The translations under genes were made by a program, and so were the position numbers. From Timaviella obliquedivisa GSE-PSE-MK23-08B (GTDB lineage Bacteria; Cyanobacteriota; Cyanobacteriia; Elainellales; Elainellaceae), in contig JAHHII010000005.1 of the NCBI GenBank assembly GCA_019358855.1, forward strand, positions 62,001 to 126,000: DNA of 64,000 nucleotides, given 5' to 3'. The notes under the pieces were generated by a model. The model ran no database searches. It had not been told where the DNA came from and was given only the letters and a program-made list of their open reading frames with translations. This document shows positions 47,008 through 55,990 of this stretch, in pieces. The first letter of the stretch is position 1. Each line of letters begins with the position of its first letter.

Positions 47008-47024
47008 CTTTAGAGGTGCCTGCT

Positions 47025-47063
47025 CAATGAGTTGGAGCGATCGACGATCGCTTCAACTCATTG
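47025..47063 (+). terminator. Hairpin downstream of glgP
   Basis: CAATGAGTTGGAGCGATC (47025-47042) pairs with 47046-47063 across a 3-nt loop, with one G-U pair in 18. No T run follows, so it may work as a 3'-end stabiliser rather than an intrinsic terminator. Confidence 0.65.
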
Positions 47064-47274
47064 TCATCTGTAATTGTGGCATTTGAACTGTTGTTTCCTG
47101 TTATGGATAAGGGCATTGTTCATCGTTTGGGCAGACTCATAAAAAGGGCTGGCATGGGAGTAGAAAAGTAAAACTTAAAAAGAGGTGGCGATCGGTTGAC
47201 GCAGTTGCTTAAACAGTTGACGATAAGGCTATACAGACTAAACAACTTTGCAGAGCCTTCAGCATCCCTATCCC

Positions 47275-48480
47275 ATGTCTCTTCCTCCTCTCAGTTGGTC
47301 CGAACTAGAAACCCTCACCGACTTTCAGCCCGATCCTATTAACGGTCTTACTAATGCTCAATCCTGGCTGCGTCTCTTTGGTCAAAACGAAGCCGATGTG
47401 CGAGTGACCTTATACCGTGACTATCATGCTTGGTGCCCCTACTGCCAAAAAATCTGGCTGTGGCTGGAAGAAAAACAGATTCCTTACCGCATCGAAAAAG
47501 TGACTATGTTCTGCTATGGAGAAAAAGAAAGCTGGTATAAACGCAAGGTGCCCTCAGGAATGCTGCCTGCTGTTGAGATAGAGAGTCGCATGATTACTGA
47601 AAGCGACGATATCTTAATTGCGTTGGAACGAGCTTTCGGCTCCTTAGGTGCAGGGATGGAAGATCCAACAGTTCGCCCGCTTCGACAGTTGGAGCGCCTG
47701 CTTTTTAGAGCCTGGTGTGCTTGGCTGTGCCGTCCTGCCCATTCAGAGCGAGAAGAGCAGCGAAATCATGACTCGTTCACGGGAGTAGTTGCTAGGGTAG
47801 AAGATGCTTTGAGTCGCACTCCAGGTTCCTACTTTCTGGCAGAATTTGGCACTGCCGATGTTATTTTTACGCCCTATGTTGAACGAATGAATGCCAGCCT
47901 CTACTACTACAAGGGCTATTCCCTGCGAGAAGAAAACCCCCGTTTAAATGCCTGGTTTGCAGCCATGGAAAGCCGCTCTACCTATCGCGGTACCCAAAGC
48001 GATTTTCATACTCATGCCCATGATTTGCCTCCTCAGATGGGAGGATGTTGGGAAAATGGTCAACCTCAGATGCTGCTCAATAAAGCACGGGTAGATCAGG
48101 GCCCTTGGGCAGGGCTACCCGATGTGACTTATCCTGAACCTGAAACCTCGCGTGCTGAAGCGCTTCAACGAGTTATTAAGCATCGTGCTAATATCATTCG
48201 CGTCAATCCTGCCGAAGACAGCTTGATTGATCAGGCATTGCGTTGTGCCCTGACTGCAATGATGACGGGTGAAGCTTGTCTACCGCCACTGGGAGCCGAT
48301 CGCGCCTTGCGATATCTGCGCGATCGCATTAGTGTGCCTCGTGATATGTCAATCTATGCTGCTAGGCGATTAAGGCAAGCCTTAGAATCCACTGCTGCAC
48401 TGGCTGGTGACGGTCAAGGTTCTCCAATTCCAATTAACCATCGACGAGATCAAGACCCTGCCAACTTTGCTAAAGTGTAG
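47275..48480 (+). CDS. Glutathione S-transferase family protein with CPYC active site
   Basis: About 401 residues from the ATG at 47275; the open frame begins at a TTG at 47248. A thioredoxin-fold GST N-terminus around residues 45-125 contains [20 protein letters not shown], a redox CxxC as in glutaredoxins and omega-type GSTs, then [19 protein letters not shown]. An all-helical GST C-domain follows ([20 protein letters not shown]). The last 150 residues, including [20 protein letters not shown], are a C-terminal extension seen in some plant and cyanobacterial homologues. It likely performs thiol transfer or conjugation with glutathione. Only 4 bp separate its stop from that of the convergent DUF4268 gene. 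Confidence 0.88.
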   Translation: MSLPPLSWSELETLTDFQPDPINGLTNAQSWLRLFGQNEADVRVTLYRDYHAWCPYCQKIWLWLEEKQIPYRIEKVTMFCYGEKESWYKRKVPSGMLPAVEIESRMITESDDILIALERAFGSLGAGMEDPTVRPLRQLERLLFRAWCAWLCRPAHSEREEQRNHDSFTGVVARVEDALSRTPGSYFLAEFGTADVIFTPYVERMNASLYYYKGYSLREENPRLNAWFAAMESRSTYRGTQSDFHTHAHDLPPQMGGCWENGQPQMLLNKARVDQGPWAGLPDVTYPEPETSRAEALQRVIKHRANIIRVNPAEDSLIDQALRCALTAMMTGEACLPPLGADRALRYLRDRISVPRDMSIYAARRLRQALESTAALAGDGQGSPIPINHRRDQDPANFAKV

Positions 48481-48484
48481 AGCA

Positions 48485-49603
48485 TCAAGCATTCGGTTGG
48501 CGCGAAGATGAACTGGGTAGGATAGCAGACGGCTTGAGAGGATTAAAACTGTAGTCTGGCAGAGGATGATAGTTATTGGCGTTAAGATGTTTAACGCGAT
48601 CGGCAAATACTTCATGGAACTGTTCAAGATAAAGGCAGATCCACTGGTAATAGTCGCTCCACCGATCGCGATCGTCAAAATTAACTTCTGCTAAAACGCA
48701 ATAGACGTAGCGGTTTTTATCAACACTAGTTTTGTCATTCCTCGGATCATTCCATTCTAGTGGAACACCAATCTCAGTCTCGATCGCTTCTTGTTCTTCC
48801 TCTAATAAGCAGAGATGGGGCTTAGCATCTTCTCCAGAGAGCAAAAGCCCAACGCTGAGGCAATGAGCTTCTTTGTCAATGCAGGCGTGTAACCGAAAGC
48901 CTGCCCGCCCAATAGCAAAGCTCATATCACTCTCAGTTGAAGGATCACTAGGCTTGACAATACTGCCTCGTCGTTCTAGCTGTTGACACAAACTGCTCCA
49001 AAACTCCAGATTCTGTTCTTGTTCTTCAGTTAACTTCTCAACTAATTTTTCTGGTATTTCTTCTAATAAAGCTTCCAACGCCCCCTCTACTTGCTCAGAG
49101 CCTTCTGGTGACAGTCTCGACTGAGTCGGCTGTGTAACCAAACTAAACTTAGGGGCGACCAATTCGCCAATTCGCCACAGTTCAATCTCTAGCCCCAAAA
49201 AATGGAACCCTGGGAGCGTGATCTGGTTAAGCCAATGGAGACTAGCTTGATGCTCTGGGGTAAATGTGCCAGCGATCCAAATGACTGTCGCTGCCTCTAA
49301 ACTTGCCATGTCTGCTAAGAGTTTGCCTAAATGTGTCATTACATCCGTTATCTCTAGCTGACTCTTAATCAGCACCCAGCGATCGCTGGCTGAGTCTTGA
49401 CAAAGAATATCAGTCGTAAGCAAGTCAACTGGGCTGTGAGGCACAACCTCTAGTTCTCTATCAATAGCGTCTCCTAGCAGCTGTATATTCTCTGCCTGCG
49501 CCAACCACAGTGTGAACTCAGCATCCTCTTCGTTCCAACAGGTACGCAAGTCAACTTTTTCTAGTCGCCCTAAAGGGATCTTTTGAGAAGGCTTTGATGT
49601 CAT
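48485..49603 (-). CDS. DUF4268-domain protein
   Basis: 372 residues. The N-terminal 150 residues have the layout LGRLEKVDLRTCW, FTLWLAQAENIQLLGDAI, a region corresponding to the PD-(D/E)xK-like core (VDLLTTDIL ... RWVLIKSQLEITD) and ATVIWIAGTFTPEHQASLHW, as in DUF4268 proteins with nuclease-like folds. The C-terminal half (SLCQQLERRGSIVKPSDPST onward) is the DUF4268 domain. The usual acidic/glutamine motif (ENQL) reads KSQL here, so catalysis is doubtful. The function of the family is not established; association with genome maintenance or defence is only suggested. Confidence 0.8.
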   Translation of the reverse strand: MTSKPSQKIPLGRLEKVDLRTCWNEEDAEFTLWLAQAENIQLLGDAIDRELEVVPHSPVDLLTTDILCQDSASDRWVLIKSQLEITDVMTHLGKLLADMASLEAATVIWIAGTFTPEHQASLHWLNQITLPGFHFLGLEIELWRIGELVAPKFSLVTQPTQSRLSPEGSEQVEGALEALLEEIPEKLVEKLTEEQEQNLEFWSSLCQQLERRGSIVKPSDPSTESDMSFAIGRAGFRLHACIDKEAHCLSVGLLLSGEDAKPHLCLLEEEQEAIETEIGVPLEWNDPRNDKTSVDKNRYVYCVLAEVNFDDRDRWSDYYQWICLYLEQFHEVFADRVKHLNANNYHPLPDYSFNPLKPSAILPSSSSRQPNA

Positions 49604-49796
49604 TGGTTCAACAGCATTAATGATTTCACTTCTATCCTATGATGCGAGGGGTAATGTTAAAGAAGAGTAAGAGGGAGAAAAGTAAAAGCATGACTCGTAG
49701 TATGTGGATCAAGCATCCTAGGTGCTTTATATCATAGCTAAAATAGTTCTCACTCATTTAATTTGGTTTGTCTACTAATTAACATTATCCAGACAA

Positions 49797-49830
49797 CGTC
49801 AGACAGCCTTATTGGAGAGATTGTCTGACG
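49797..49830. repeat. Hairpin in the gap before the DUF1003 gene
   Basis: CGTCAGACA (49797-49805) and TGTCTGACG (49822-49830) form a 9-bp perfect stem with a 16-nt loop. The 326-bp gap from 49604 to 49929 holds nothing else recognisable. It could be an operator or a leader structure for the DUF1003 gene, about 100 bp downstream. Confidence 0.45.
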
Positions 49831-49929
49831 CTAGATCAAGCTAACAAAGCAAGCGTATAATATCCAATAAACCTTTTTGGCTCGCTAAAATCTGTTCTCT
49901 ATTCTGCACAGCAGAAAAAACTGATAAAC

Positions 49930-50607
49930 ATGATTCGTATTAACGTACCTGTATCTACAGAAGATGACTTTTCTGGCTCTATTGATTTATCTGTAGCCAG
50001 TGGCTCAGAACTCGTTCCTGATGCAGTTTTAAAAAATATTGAAGCTATCATTGAACTTGAAACTCGTCATGAATCTAGTCTTCCTTTACATCAGCAGATT
50101 ATAGAAAAAACGGCAGCTAGTTTTGGTCAACCTTGGTTTCTCTATTTTCAACTCATTTTCTTTATAGGTTGGTGGTTTAGTAGTCAGTTACTTAATGAAA
50201 GGCTGGTGCAATGGCAGGTGCCTAGATTTAATATTTACGAGCAAGGTTTAGATGCTGCTTCATTGCTCATTGCAACAGGCGTACTGATTTACCAAGCTCG
50301 TCAAGAAAAAGTGGCAGAGGAGCGATCGCACCTTGTCCTACAACTTAACTTGTTAACAGAACAGAAAATCGCCAAGCTTATTGCATTAGTTGAAGAGTTA
50401 CGTACTGATCTACCCAACGTGCGTAACCGCTACGACTCAGAAGCTTTTGAAATGCAAAAAACAACGAATCCGCAAGTTGTTTTGAACGCATTGAAGGAAA
50501 CGCTTAACGCTACAGCTTTAACGAAAGAGGGACAAGAGGTACTGCTCAATTCTTCCGAATCTTTAACTCATGACCCTACAGCGATACATGATGAAGAGCT
50601 AGACTAA
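49930..50607 (+). CDS. DUF1003 membrane protein
   Basis: 225 residues. The DUF1003 core spans about 65-165: IIEKTAASFGQPWFLYFQLI begins the first helix, two membrane spans follow, and the sequence ends in VLIYQARQEKVAEERSHLVL with the conserved acidic/basic helix. The first 50 residues and the last 60 are polar. Family members are small inner-membrane proteins of unknown activity, often induced by stress. No neighbour shares its strand closely: the aldo/keto reductase begins 131 bp downstream. Confidence 0.88.
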   Translation: MIRINVPVSTEDDFSGSIDLSVASGSELVPDAVLKNIEAIIELETRHESSLPLHQQIIEKTAASFGQPWFLYFQLIFFIGWWFSSQLLNERLVQWQVPRFNIYEQGLDAASLLIATGVLIYQARQEKVAEERSHLVLQLNLLTEQKIAKLIALVEELRTDLPNVRNRYDSEAFEMQKTTNPQVVLNALKETLNATALTKEGQEVLLNSSESLTHDPTAIHDEELD

Positions 50608-50738
50608 GAGCAATCTATTGAGTTGTTAGATTGATAACTCGCTTCTTCAATAAGCGCGATCGCTCCCTTGATGGAAGTCAGTAAAATAATTGCAGCATAA
50701 AGTAATGGTTGAGTCAAAATATTTTAGAGTGAATCAAC

Positions 50739-51695
50739 ATGCAAACTAAACCGCTTGGCAATTCAGAGCTACATATTACTCCTATTGGCTTCGGCGCTTG
50801 GGCGATTGGTGGCAGTGGTTGGGCTTTTGGGTGGGGTGCCCAAGACGATGACGACTCCGTTGAAGCCATTCAACGATCGCTCGATCTAGGGGTCAACTGG
50901 ATCGACACAGCAGCCATCTATGGTTTAGGACATTCTGAAGAAGTAGTGGCTAAAGCGCTCAAGGGTCGAAGCGATCGCCCCTATGTTTTTACCAAATGCT
51001 CAATGATTTGGAACGAAAAAGGCGAGATCAGTCGCAGTCTCAAAAAAGATTCAATTCGCCATGAAGTCGAAGCGAGCCTGAAACGGCTTAATGTTGAAAC
51101 CATTGATTTATACCAAATTCATTGGCCTAACCCAGAGCCTGAAATTGAAGAAGGATGGACGACGCTTGCCCAGCTAAAAGATGAGGGAAAAATTCGTTAC
51201 ATTGGAGTTTCAAATTTCAATGTTGAACAGTTGCAGCGCGCGCAGGCGATCTCCCCCATTACCTCCCTACAACCGCCTTACTCCCTAATTAATCGCAAGG
51301 TGGAAGCCGAGGTTTTGCCTTTTTGTCAGCAACATAATATTGGAGTCATTGTCTATTCTCCTATGCAGTCAGGTTTACTCACAGGCGCAATGAACCCTGA
51401 ACGAATTGCTAACTTGCCTGATGATGATTGGCGGAAACAAAGCACGGAATTTCAGGAACCGCGATTGTCTCGTAACTTGAAACTAGTCGAAGTATTACAG
51501 AAAATTGGTCGAGAGCATCAGCGATCGCCTGGTGAAGTGGCAATTGCTTGGACTTTGAATCATTCAGCCGTAACAGCAGCGATCGTAGGAGGACGCAATG
51601 GCAAGCAAGTTGAGGGCATCATTGGAGCAAGTGAATTTCGCCTTAACAAACCAGCACTAGAGCAGATTAGTAGTTTTCTACAAGAAAATCCATGA
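50739..51695 (+). CDS. Aldo/keto reductase
   Basis: 318 residues with a TIM-barrel AKR fold. The catalytic tetrad is visible as D and Y in NWIDTAAIYGLGHSEEV, K in FTKCS and H in YQIHWPNPEPE. The cofactor end shows VAIAWTLNHSAVTAAIVGGR. It reduces aldehydes or ketones with NADPH in the cytoplasm; the substrate is unknown. MITE copy 5 lies 76 bp after the stop. Relatives in cyanobacteria detoxify reactive carbonyls, which would match other reductases in the window. Confidence 0.93.
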   Translation: MQTKPLGNSELHITPIGFGAWAIGGSGWAFGWGAQDDDDSVEAIQRSLDLGVNWIDTAAIYGLGHSEEVVAKALKGRSDRPYVFTKCSMIWNEKGEISRSLKKDSIRHEVEASLKRLNVETIDLYQIHWPNPEPEIEEGWTTLAQLKDEGKIRYIGVSNFNVEQLQRAQAISPITSLQPPYSLINRKVEAEVLPFCQQHNIGVIVYSPMQSGLLTGAMNPERIANLPDDDWRKQSTEFQEPRLSRNLKLVEVLQKIGREHQRSPGEVAIAWTLNHSAVTAAIVGGRNGKQVEGIIGASEFRLNKPALEQISSFLQENP

Positions 51696-51776
51696 AAGTC
51701 TGATATTGAATTATTGCAGTCATAGCAGCGCCTAAAGTTTTCTTACAGGTCTTGACACCTCACCTTTTAAGCTAAG

Positions 51777-51925
51777 AGGTTGTCTGAGAAGTCTAGGTTG
51801 CTATCCAATCCGTCCCCTAAATCCCCCATTTTGGGGGACTTTGAAGAAGGAGTGGCTCGGAAGTCCCCAAAAATGGGGAGTTGGGGGGCGAGTATAAAGA
51901 ATCTTTGATACTTCTCAGACATCCT
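51777..51925 (-). mobile_element. MITE family A, copy 5, with 5-bp target duplication
   Basis: 149 bp, ends AGGTTGTCTGAGAAGT and ACTTCTCAGACATCCT, orientation reversed relative to copy 1. A perfect CTAAG duplication at 51772-51776 and 51926-51930. Confidence 0.9.
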
Positions 51926-52087
51926 CTAAGGAATGAAGAGCAAACTCACATGAGTAGGGGTTATGAATAGGTGTTACTGAGCAATACCGGAGTTCTTTTG
52001 TAGTAAAGTGTTTGAAGTTGTTACTCTGAGCACAGAAAATTAGAATGAAGGATTTTAGTCTGTAAAATAGTGTGTAATTGCAAAGAG

Positions 52088-52120
52088 AAAAGACAAGCCA
52101 TTACAGCTTGTCTTTTTTTT
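52088..52120. terminator. Strong intrinsic terminator
   Basis: AAAAGACAAGC (52088-52098) pairs with GCTTGTCTTTT, and the plus strand continues in a run of eight Ts to 52120. The minus strand also ends in Ts, so it can close the acidic-protein gene at 52151-52636. The plus-strand T run is the stronger, although no annotated plus-strand gene ends nearby after copy 5. Confidence 0.85.
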
Positions 52121-52150
52121 AGAGAGATTTATGGTAGATTGCAATAGAAT

Positions 52151-52636
52151 CTATTCTTCGGTTGACTGCTCACTCGCTAGTTCCTTGCCTTCACCAGAAA
52201 GTGCCTTACCTAGCCGATGCAACTTAGTTTTATAGCCTCGCTCTGCATTGTTAGCATACTGATCAACTTGTCCTCCTAGCTCAGTCATTACTTCTGCTAA
52301 GTCAGCCTCTTTGATTTTGCTGCTACCCAATAACTTTTTCAGTTGCTTCAGATTTGTGCCAATCTCTTTTAGCTCTGCATCCTTAGACTTACCAAGAATA
52401 CTATTCCATTCATCAATCATCTCGACCGCTTGTTCAAGATCCATATCAGTCAGATCTTCATCTTCCAGCATGGTTAATAAATTGTCTAACTCTTCTCCAG
52501 TATCCATCTCTTCAGATGAAGCTTCAGAAGAGGCTGACTGACTCTTCTTGTCTTCCTGAGCACTGTCATCCTTACCTTTCTTAGCTGTAGACTCGTTAGG
52601 CTTTTTAGCGTCGGCTTTTCCTGTTTTAGATGTCAT
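52151..52636 (-). CDS. Acidic low-complexity helical protein
   Basis: 161 residues. The first 45 are a disordered K/S/E-rich segment (KKPNESTAKKGKDDSAQEDK). The rest is acidic helix (DNLLTMLEDEDLTDMDLEQA; LKQLKKLLGSSKIKEADLAE). No signal peptide, membrane span or recognised domain. It lies in a run of minus-strand small stress-type genes but has wide gaps to the next (143 bp), so it is probably transcribed alone, ending at the terminator 52088-52120. Function unknown. Confidence 0.7.
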   Translation of the reverse strand: MTSKTGKADAKKPNESTAKKGKDDSAQEDKKSQSASSEASSEEMDTGEELDNLLTMLEDEDLTDMDLEQAVEMIDEWNSILGKSKDAELKEIGTNLKQLKKLLGSSKIKEADLAEVMTELGGQVDQYANNAERGYKTKLHRLGKALSGEGKELASEQSTEE

Positions 52637-52779
52637 GTGTTTATCCTTTGGTTAGACACTGTGCATCTTTAGAATATTTAACTATTGCCTAGAGTACTTC
52701 TGTCTGAGGTATTGTCACATTAATATACCAATAGATAGAACGTTATTAAGAAATCTAAGCGCAAATCTAAAGTAACGAG

Positions 52780-53034
52780 TTAGAGATCAGACAAAGAATC
52801 AGGGGCAACAATAACTCCCTTCACTTCTGATTCTAAATCTTGACTCTTCGCAAGATCGGTTAAGTCATGAATTGTAACTCCTATCTCTTCACAAGCCTGT
52901 TCTAATGTCTCTATGAACAACCTAGTATTTTGACCATAGCCACATTGCTCGGCAGCCTCTTCAACTCCCTGCTTTGCACTGGCTTGAGCGCAACTAATTA
53001 AGTCCATGCCCTGAAGTGGAATATTAGATGACAT
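52780..53034 (-). CDS. Small soluble protein, unknown function
   Basis: 84 residues, MSSNIPLQGMDLISCAQASA onward, with two cysteines near positions 15 and 31 and a third in the helix (LEQACEEIGVTIHDLTDLAK). The protein is predicted helical and cytoplasmic. No known motif. It lies 112 bp downstream of the rhodanese-like gene on the same strand, so read-through is possible. Coding potential rests on the coherent helical pattern and on an ordinary ATG. Confidence 0.65.
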   Translation of the reverse strand: MSSNIPLQGMDLISCAQASAKQGVEEAAEQCGYGQNTRLFIETLEQACEEIGVTIHDLTDLAKSQDLESEVKGVIVAPDSLSDL

Positions 53035-53146
53035 GATATTGCCTTCAACTTCACTAAGAATAAGTTTAACGAGAAAAAATGATGCAAGAATAAGTCATAA
53101 TTCCTGCACCAGAAGAAGAAATAACTAGATTTAGCGATCGTCAATC

Positions 53147-53638
53147 TTACTCTATGGCTTTTTCTTTCGCGCGGTCTTCGCCAAACTGATTAAGCCGAGC
53201 TACCACATTATAAGCATCAGCACCAGGCTTATCTCGCTCAGTTGCTCTCCCTTCAACTGCGCCTCCAATCTCTTGCCACAGTGCTATCCCTCCCTGCAAC
53301 TGTGCCACGTTCTGAAAACCTGCTTCCCGAAGAGCAGCAGCAGCAGCAGCAGTGTCTGCGTCGGTTTCCCCATAAACATAAATATCACGCTTAGGTGATA
53401 AGCTAGCTTGAGCACCGGTCGCCACATCACCCGTCGAAGCATTCATTGCGCCCATAATACGGCACTCTTGAAAAGCTGAAGAATCGCGAGTATCCAAAAT
53501 CGTTAAGCCTGGTTCTCCCCACTCTAAGCGAGACTTCAGTTCATGAGGCGTTGCTGTTGAGTGAAGTCCTGGAGGAGTGGGAGTAACATTAGGAAGTTTA
53601 TCTTTAATCTGTTGAATGGTATCTTCAGTATCCGCCAT
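53147..53638 (-). CDS. Rhodanese-like protein lacking the active-site cysteine
   Basis: 163 residues. The rhodanese fold spans about 30-130: LTILDTRDSSAFQECRIMGA (CDC25-like DxRd motif), then AALREAGFQNVAQLQGGIAL and W of the final helix. The active loop, normally beginning with Cys after the IVVY strand, reads YVYGETDADTA, so the sulfur-carrying cysteine is replaced by Gly. It is therefore probably a binding or regulatory domain rather than a sulfurtransferase. The polar N-terminal 25 residues and the C-terminal 35 are extensions. It sits among stress-type small genes. Confidence 0.85.
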   Translation of the reverse strand: MADTEDTIQQIKDKLPNVTPTPPGLHSTATPHELKSRLEWGEPGLTILDTRDSSAFQECRIMGAMNASTGDVATGAQASLSPKRDIYVYGETDADTAAAAAALREAGFQNVAQLQGGIALWQEIGGAVEGRATERDKPGADAYNVVARLNQFGEDRAKEKAIE

Positions 53639-53788
53639 AATAAATTAACCTCGCTAATAAGCTTTAGAACATAGTAGAACACTAGCAAAAGTAAGAATCG
53701 CAGACTTCTCCCGTAAGGAGGAGTCCGAAATAGTAAAAGTGAGTTTGACGTCTCTTGTGTTTATAAGTACACCTTCTTTTAAATTAAA

Positions 53789-53815
53789 AAATGCCTCCTT
53801 ATATAAGAGGCATTT
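53789..53815 (-). terminator. Intrinsic terminator of the small exported protein gene
   Basis: AAATGCCTC (53789-53797) and GAGGCATTT (53807-53815) form a perfect 9-bp stem with a 9-nt loop. Read on the minus strand it is followed by a T run, 28 bp after the stop at 53843. Confidence 0.85.
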
Positions 53816-53842
53816 ATAAACAGTCAATTTTTTAGATTAAAA

Positions 53843-54214
53843 CTATTTATTACCAGTTACTTTCTCTAAGATTTGCTCTGCTTTCTCTTCAATGGAAGTT
53901 GCATTTTGAGAGTTGCTAGGACGACTCATATCTTGAATGTCCGCAGATCCTTGAACTTCGTTCAGACCTTTATTAGACTCATCTTGCACACTTTCCATAT
54001 CCAAAGGAGGATTCCTCAAAGCTTCCTCCGACTTCTTCTGAACATCATCTAGACGCTCAGAACCCTTAGTTGGATTGCTCTTCATTTGAGTTGAATTACC
54101 AGGTGCTGCACTTACAGGCAGCCCATTAGAAAACACCAAAAGCGTACAAGTAAAAATAATTGCAAGCACTTGGGTTAAGCGCAAAACCATTTTGCCAAAA
54201 CGACTATCATTCAT
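53843..54214 (-). CDS. Small exported stress-type protein
   Basis: 123 residues with a clear signal peptide: basic start (MNDSRFGKMVLR), hydrophobic core (LAIIFTCTLLVFSNGL), cleavage near VSAAPG. The mature part is short, polar and repetitive in composition (RLDDVQKKSEEALRNPP; NKGLNEVQGSADIQD), ending IEEKAEQILEKVTGNK. The architecture matches the exported protein at 216-695. Function unknown; a periplasmic protectant is a guess. A perfect intrinsic terminator follows. Confidence 0.7.
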   Translation of the reverse strand: MNDSRFGKMVLRLTQVLAIIFTCTLLVFSNGLPVSAAPGNSTQMKSNPTKGSERLDDVQKKSEEALRNPPLDMESVQDESNKGLNEVQGSADIQDMSRPSNSQNATSIEEKAEQILEKVTGNK

Positions 54215-54447
54215 CTTTGAGTCTCCTACACATTAAAAGTATTTTCTTTGGTTAACAGTGTAAATCATTTCTGCACCATCTTTTTACTGCAAAGTCATGA
54301 TGATAAAATCATCCCTAAGAGCGAAGACAACTAGTTTCCGCTTAACCCAACATTTGTTAAAACTGTTGTATGCACAGATTTGTATAGAGTGTAAATTGTT
54401 GAGATTGCAAGAAATTAGTCACCTTAGTGGATAATTGGTTTCACTGC

Positions 54448-54948
54448 TTAGATTCCTGGTTGTGACCCAGATGCCGAAGTAGTAGTATCTACGCCCATTG
54501 GTGAAACGATGTCTCTGAAGATCGTGATTTGCTGCTCAAACTCTGCTTGCTTGATTTGATCAAAAATAGTTTGTGCTTGACTGGAAAGTTGATAGTCAGG
54601 AGGCATAGGAATAATGGTCTGCTGCTCCATACCAACTGCTAAAAGATACCAAAAAAGCAGCTTTGTCGTATCACTAAGCGCTCCGTATTCTCGACTAATT
54701 AAAGTGTCTTTATGAGCAATTAAGTCGCGCTGAACTTGCAGTTGCTCTTCATGGGACAATTCCTTAACCTGGTCAAATAAGCCTTGGGCGATCGGCTCAG
54801 AGACTGTACTTGCTGCAGGTGCTGCGGGTGTAATGGACTCGCCCATCTCAGTGTAAACAAACCAAAATAGAGCCAACTGCTGATCGACTTCTAGTCCCTG
54901 AAAGGCTTCTACGATCGATCTTTGCTCATTTGAAACACCAGTAGTCAT
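54448..54948 (-). CDS. Helical carotenoid protein (OCP N-terminal-domain homologue, HCP)
   Basis: 166 residues matching the all-helical N-terminal domain of the orange carotenoid protein. Carotenoid-tunnel residues are kept: W29 and Y32 (ALFWFVYTEMG, equivalent to OCP W41/Y44) and the Trp of LLFWYLLAVG (OCP W110). HCPs bind a ketocarotenoid, quench singlet oxygen and, in some clades, quench phycobilisomes. The start has AGGAG upstream. It is divergent from a CTDH gene 185 bp away; the two together represent a split OCP. The tail TTTSASGSQPGI is variable. Which HCP clade it belongs to needs a tree. Confidence 0.93.
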   Translation of the reverse strand: MTTGVSNEQRSIVEAFQGLEVDQQLALFWFVYTEMGESITPAAPAASTVSEPIAQGLFDQVKELSHEEQLQVQRDLIAHKDTLISREYGALSDTTKLLFWYLLAVGMEQQTIIPMPPDYQLSSQAQTIFDQIKQAEFEQQITIFRDIVSPMGVDTTTSASGSQPGI

Positions 54949-55133
54949 ATTGTTTTCTCCTGAAAATATATTTTTTTCAATTGCCTTCGCTAATTTACCT
55001 AAGATGGAAAAAGAAGTAATCTTGCTAAAGATGGAATCAGTTTCTCTCGATTAATAGAGGCAAGTTGCTAAATTTTCTCGCTAATTTGCAGATCCAGACC
55101 CTGTACAATTTAATGCTATAGATAGAAAAAATA

Positions 55134-55493
55134 ATGATTGAGCAATACTTTGAAGCTCTTAACGCCGAAGATTTTCAGCTTGCTGCTAGCCTGTTTGCTC
55201 TAGATGGTGTCTTGACCCCGCCGTTTCACTCAGAAGTGGTAGGGCGAGAAGCGATCGCCCTTTACTTAGAAGAGGAAGCAAAAGGCATTAAGCTTTTTCC
55301 AGAGCATTACATGACTCAGCCTTCAGAAAGGGGTACTGAGTATACCATTGCGGGCAAAGTTAAAACTTCCCTATTTTACGTCAATGCATCCTGGTATATT
55401 CTTGAAAACACAAACTCTGAAATTCAATCTGTGAAAGTCAAGTTACTAGCCTCGCTAGGGGAACTCATGAACCTAAGCACATTAGAGAATTAG
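55134..55493 (+). CDS. OCP C-terminal-domain homologue (CTDH), NTF2-like
   Basis: 119 residues with an NTF2-like fold matching the OCP C-terminal domain: YFEALNAEDFQLAASLFALD, PPFHSEVVGREAIALYLEEE, and the final KLLASLGELMNLS. Y5 and W87 correspond to OCP Y201 and W288, which hydrogen-bond the carotenoid keto group. CTDHs carry carotenoid to and from HCP and membranes. It contains no cysteine, unlike CTDHs that dimerise by a disulfide. No strong ribosome site precedes the ATG, but an in-frame stop just upstream excludes a longer N-terminus. Confidence 0.93.
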   Translation: MIEQYFEALNAEDFQLAASLFALDGVLTPPFHSEVVGREAIALYLEEEAKGIKLFPEHYMTQPSERGTEYTIAGKVKTSLFYVNASWYILENTNSEIQSVKVKLLASLGELMNLSTLEN

Positions 55494-55609
55494 TTTTCTG
55501 TAAGTTCCATTGATATAGAAAAAGTGACATATAAAAAGTGATATAGAAAAAGGAGTAGAGAACCCTCCACCCCCTTCATAAAAATGCGGTAATTGACCTT
55601 GGTAAAACG

Positions 55610-55990
55610 CTACCGAGCTTCCGTACCTTGGTTTGGATCACCGGCAACTTCAGGGTTTCCACCTGGTGAATCGCTAGAGGCACCGGGTCGAGTATCTTTA
55701 TTTGATACACCTTGTCCTGTTTGACGAATCCCAGGCTCTAGAATAGTTTGCTTGCCTCCTGAAGCAGCAGGCGTAGCTTTTTGCGATTTAGCAGTTGGGG
55801 GTGCTACTTCGACCAATTCGCTCAAGGCAAAGTTGTTTGAGTTTACACCTGCATAATTGACCTTCTCAAATCGGACAATAGCGGGGTATTTGATAACTCC
55901 GCCCTGATCAATAGTGGCAACTGTTCCAACTTCTTGAAACCAGTAGGATTCTTTACGAAGAATCCGAACCTTAGAGCCGCGTTGAACCAT
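55610..55990 (-). CDS. psaE: Photosystem I subunit IV (PsaE) with long C-terminal tail
   Basis: 126 residues. Residues 1-62 are a complete PsaE SH3-like barrel: [20 protein letters not shown], then [20 protein letters not shown] and ALSELVEV. PsaE docks ferredoxin on the stromal face of PSI and supports cyclic flow. Ordinary PsaE is about 70 residues; here a further 60 disordered residues rich in G, P, S, T and Q follow ([33 protein letters not shown]). It is monocistronic, next to the carotenoid-protein pair. Whether it is the only psaE of the genome or a stress paralogue is unknown. Confidence 0.93.
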   Translation of the reverse strand: MVQRGSKVRILRKESYWFQEVGTVATIDQGGVIKYPAIVRFEKVNYAGVNSNNFALSELVEVAPPTAKSQKATPAASGGKQTILEPGIRQTGQGVSNKDTRPGASSDSPGGNPEVAGDPNQGTEAR

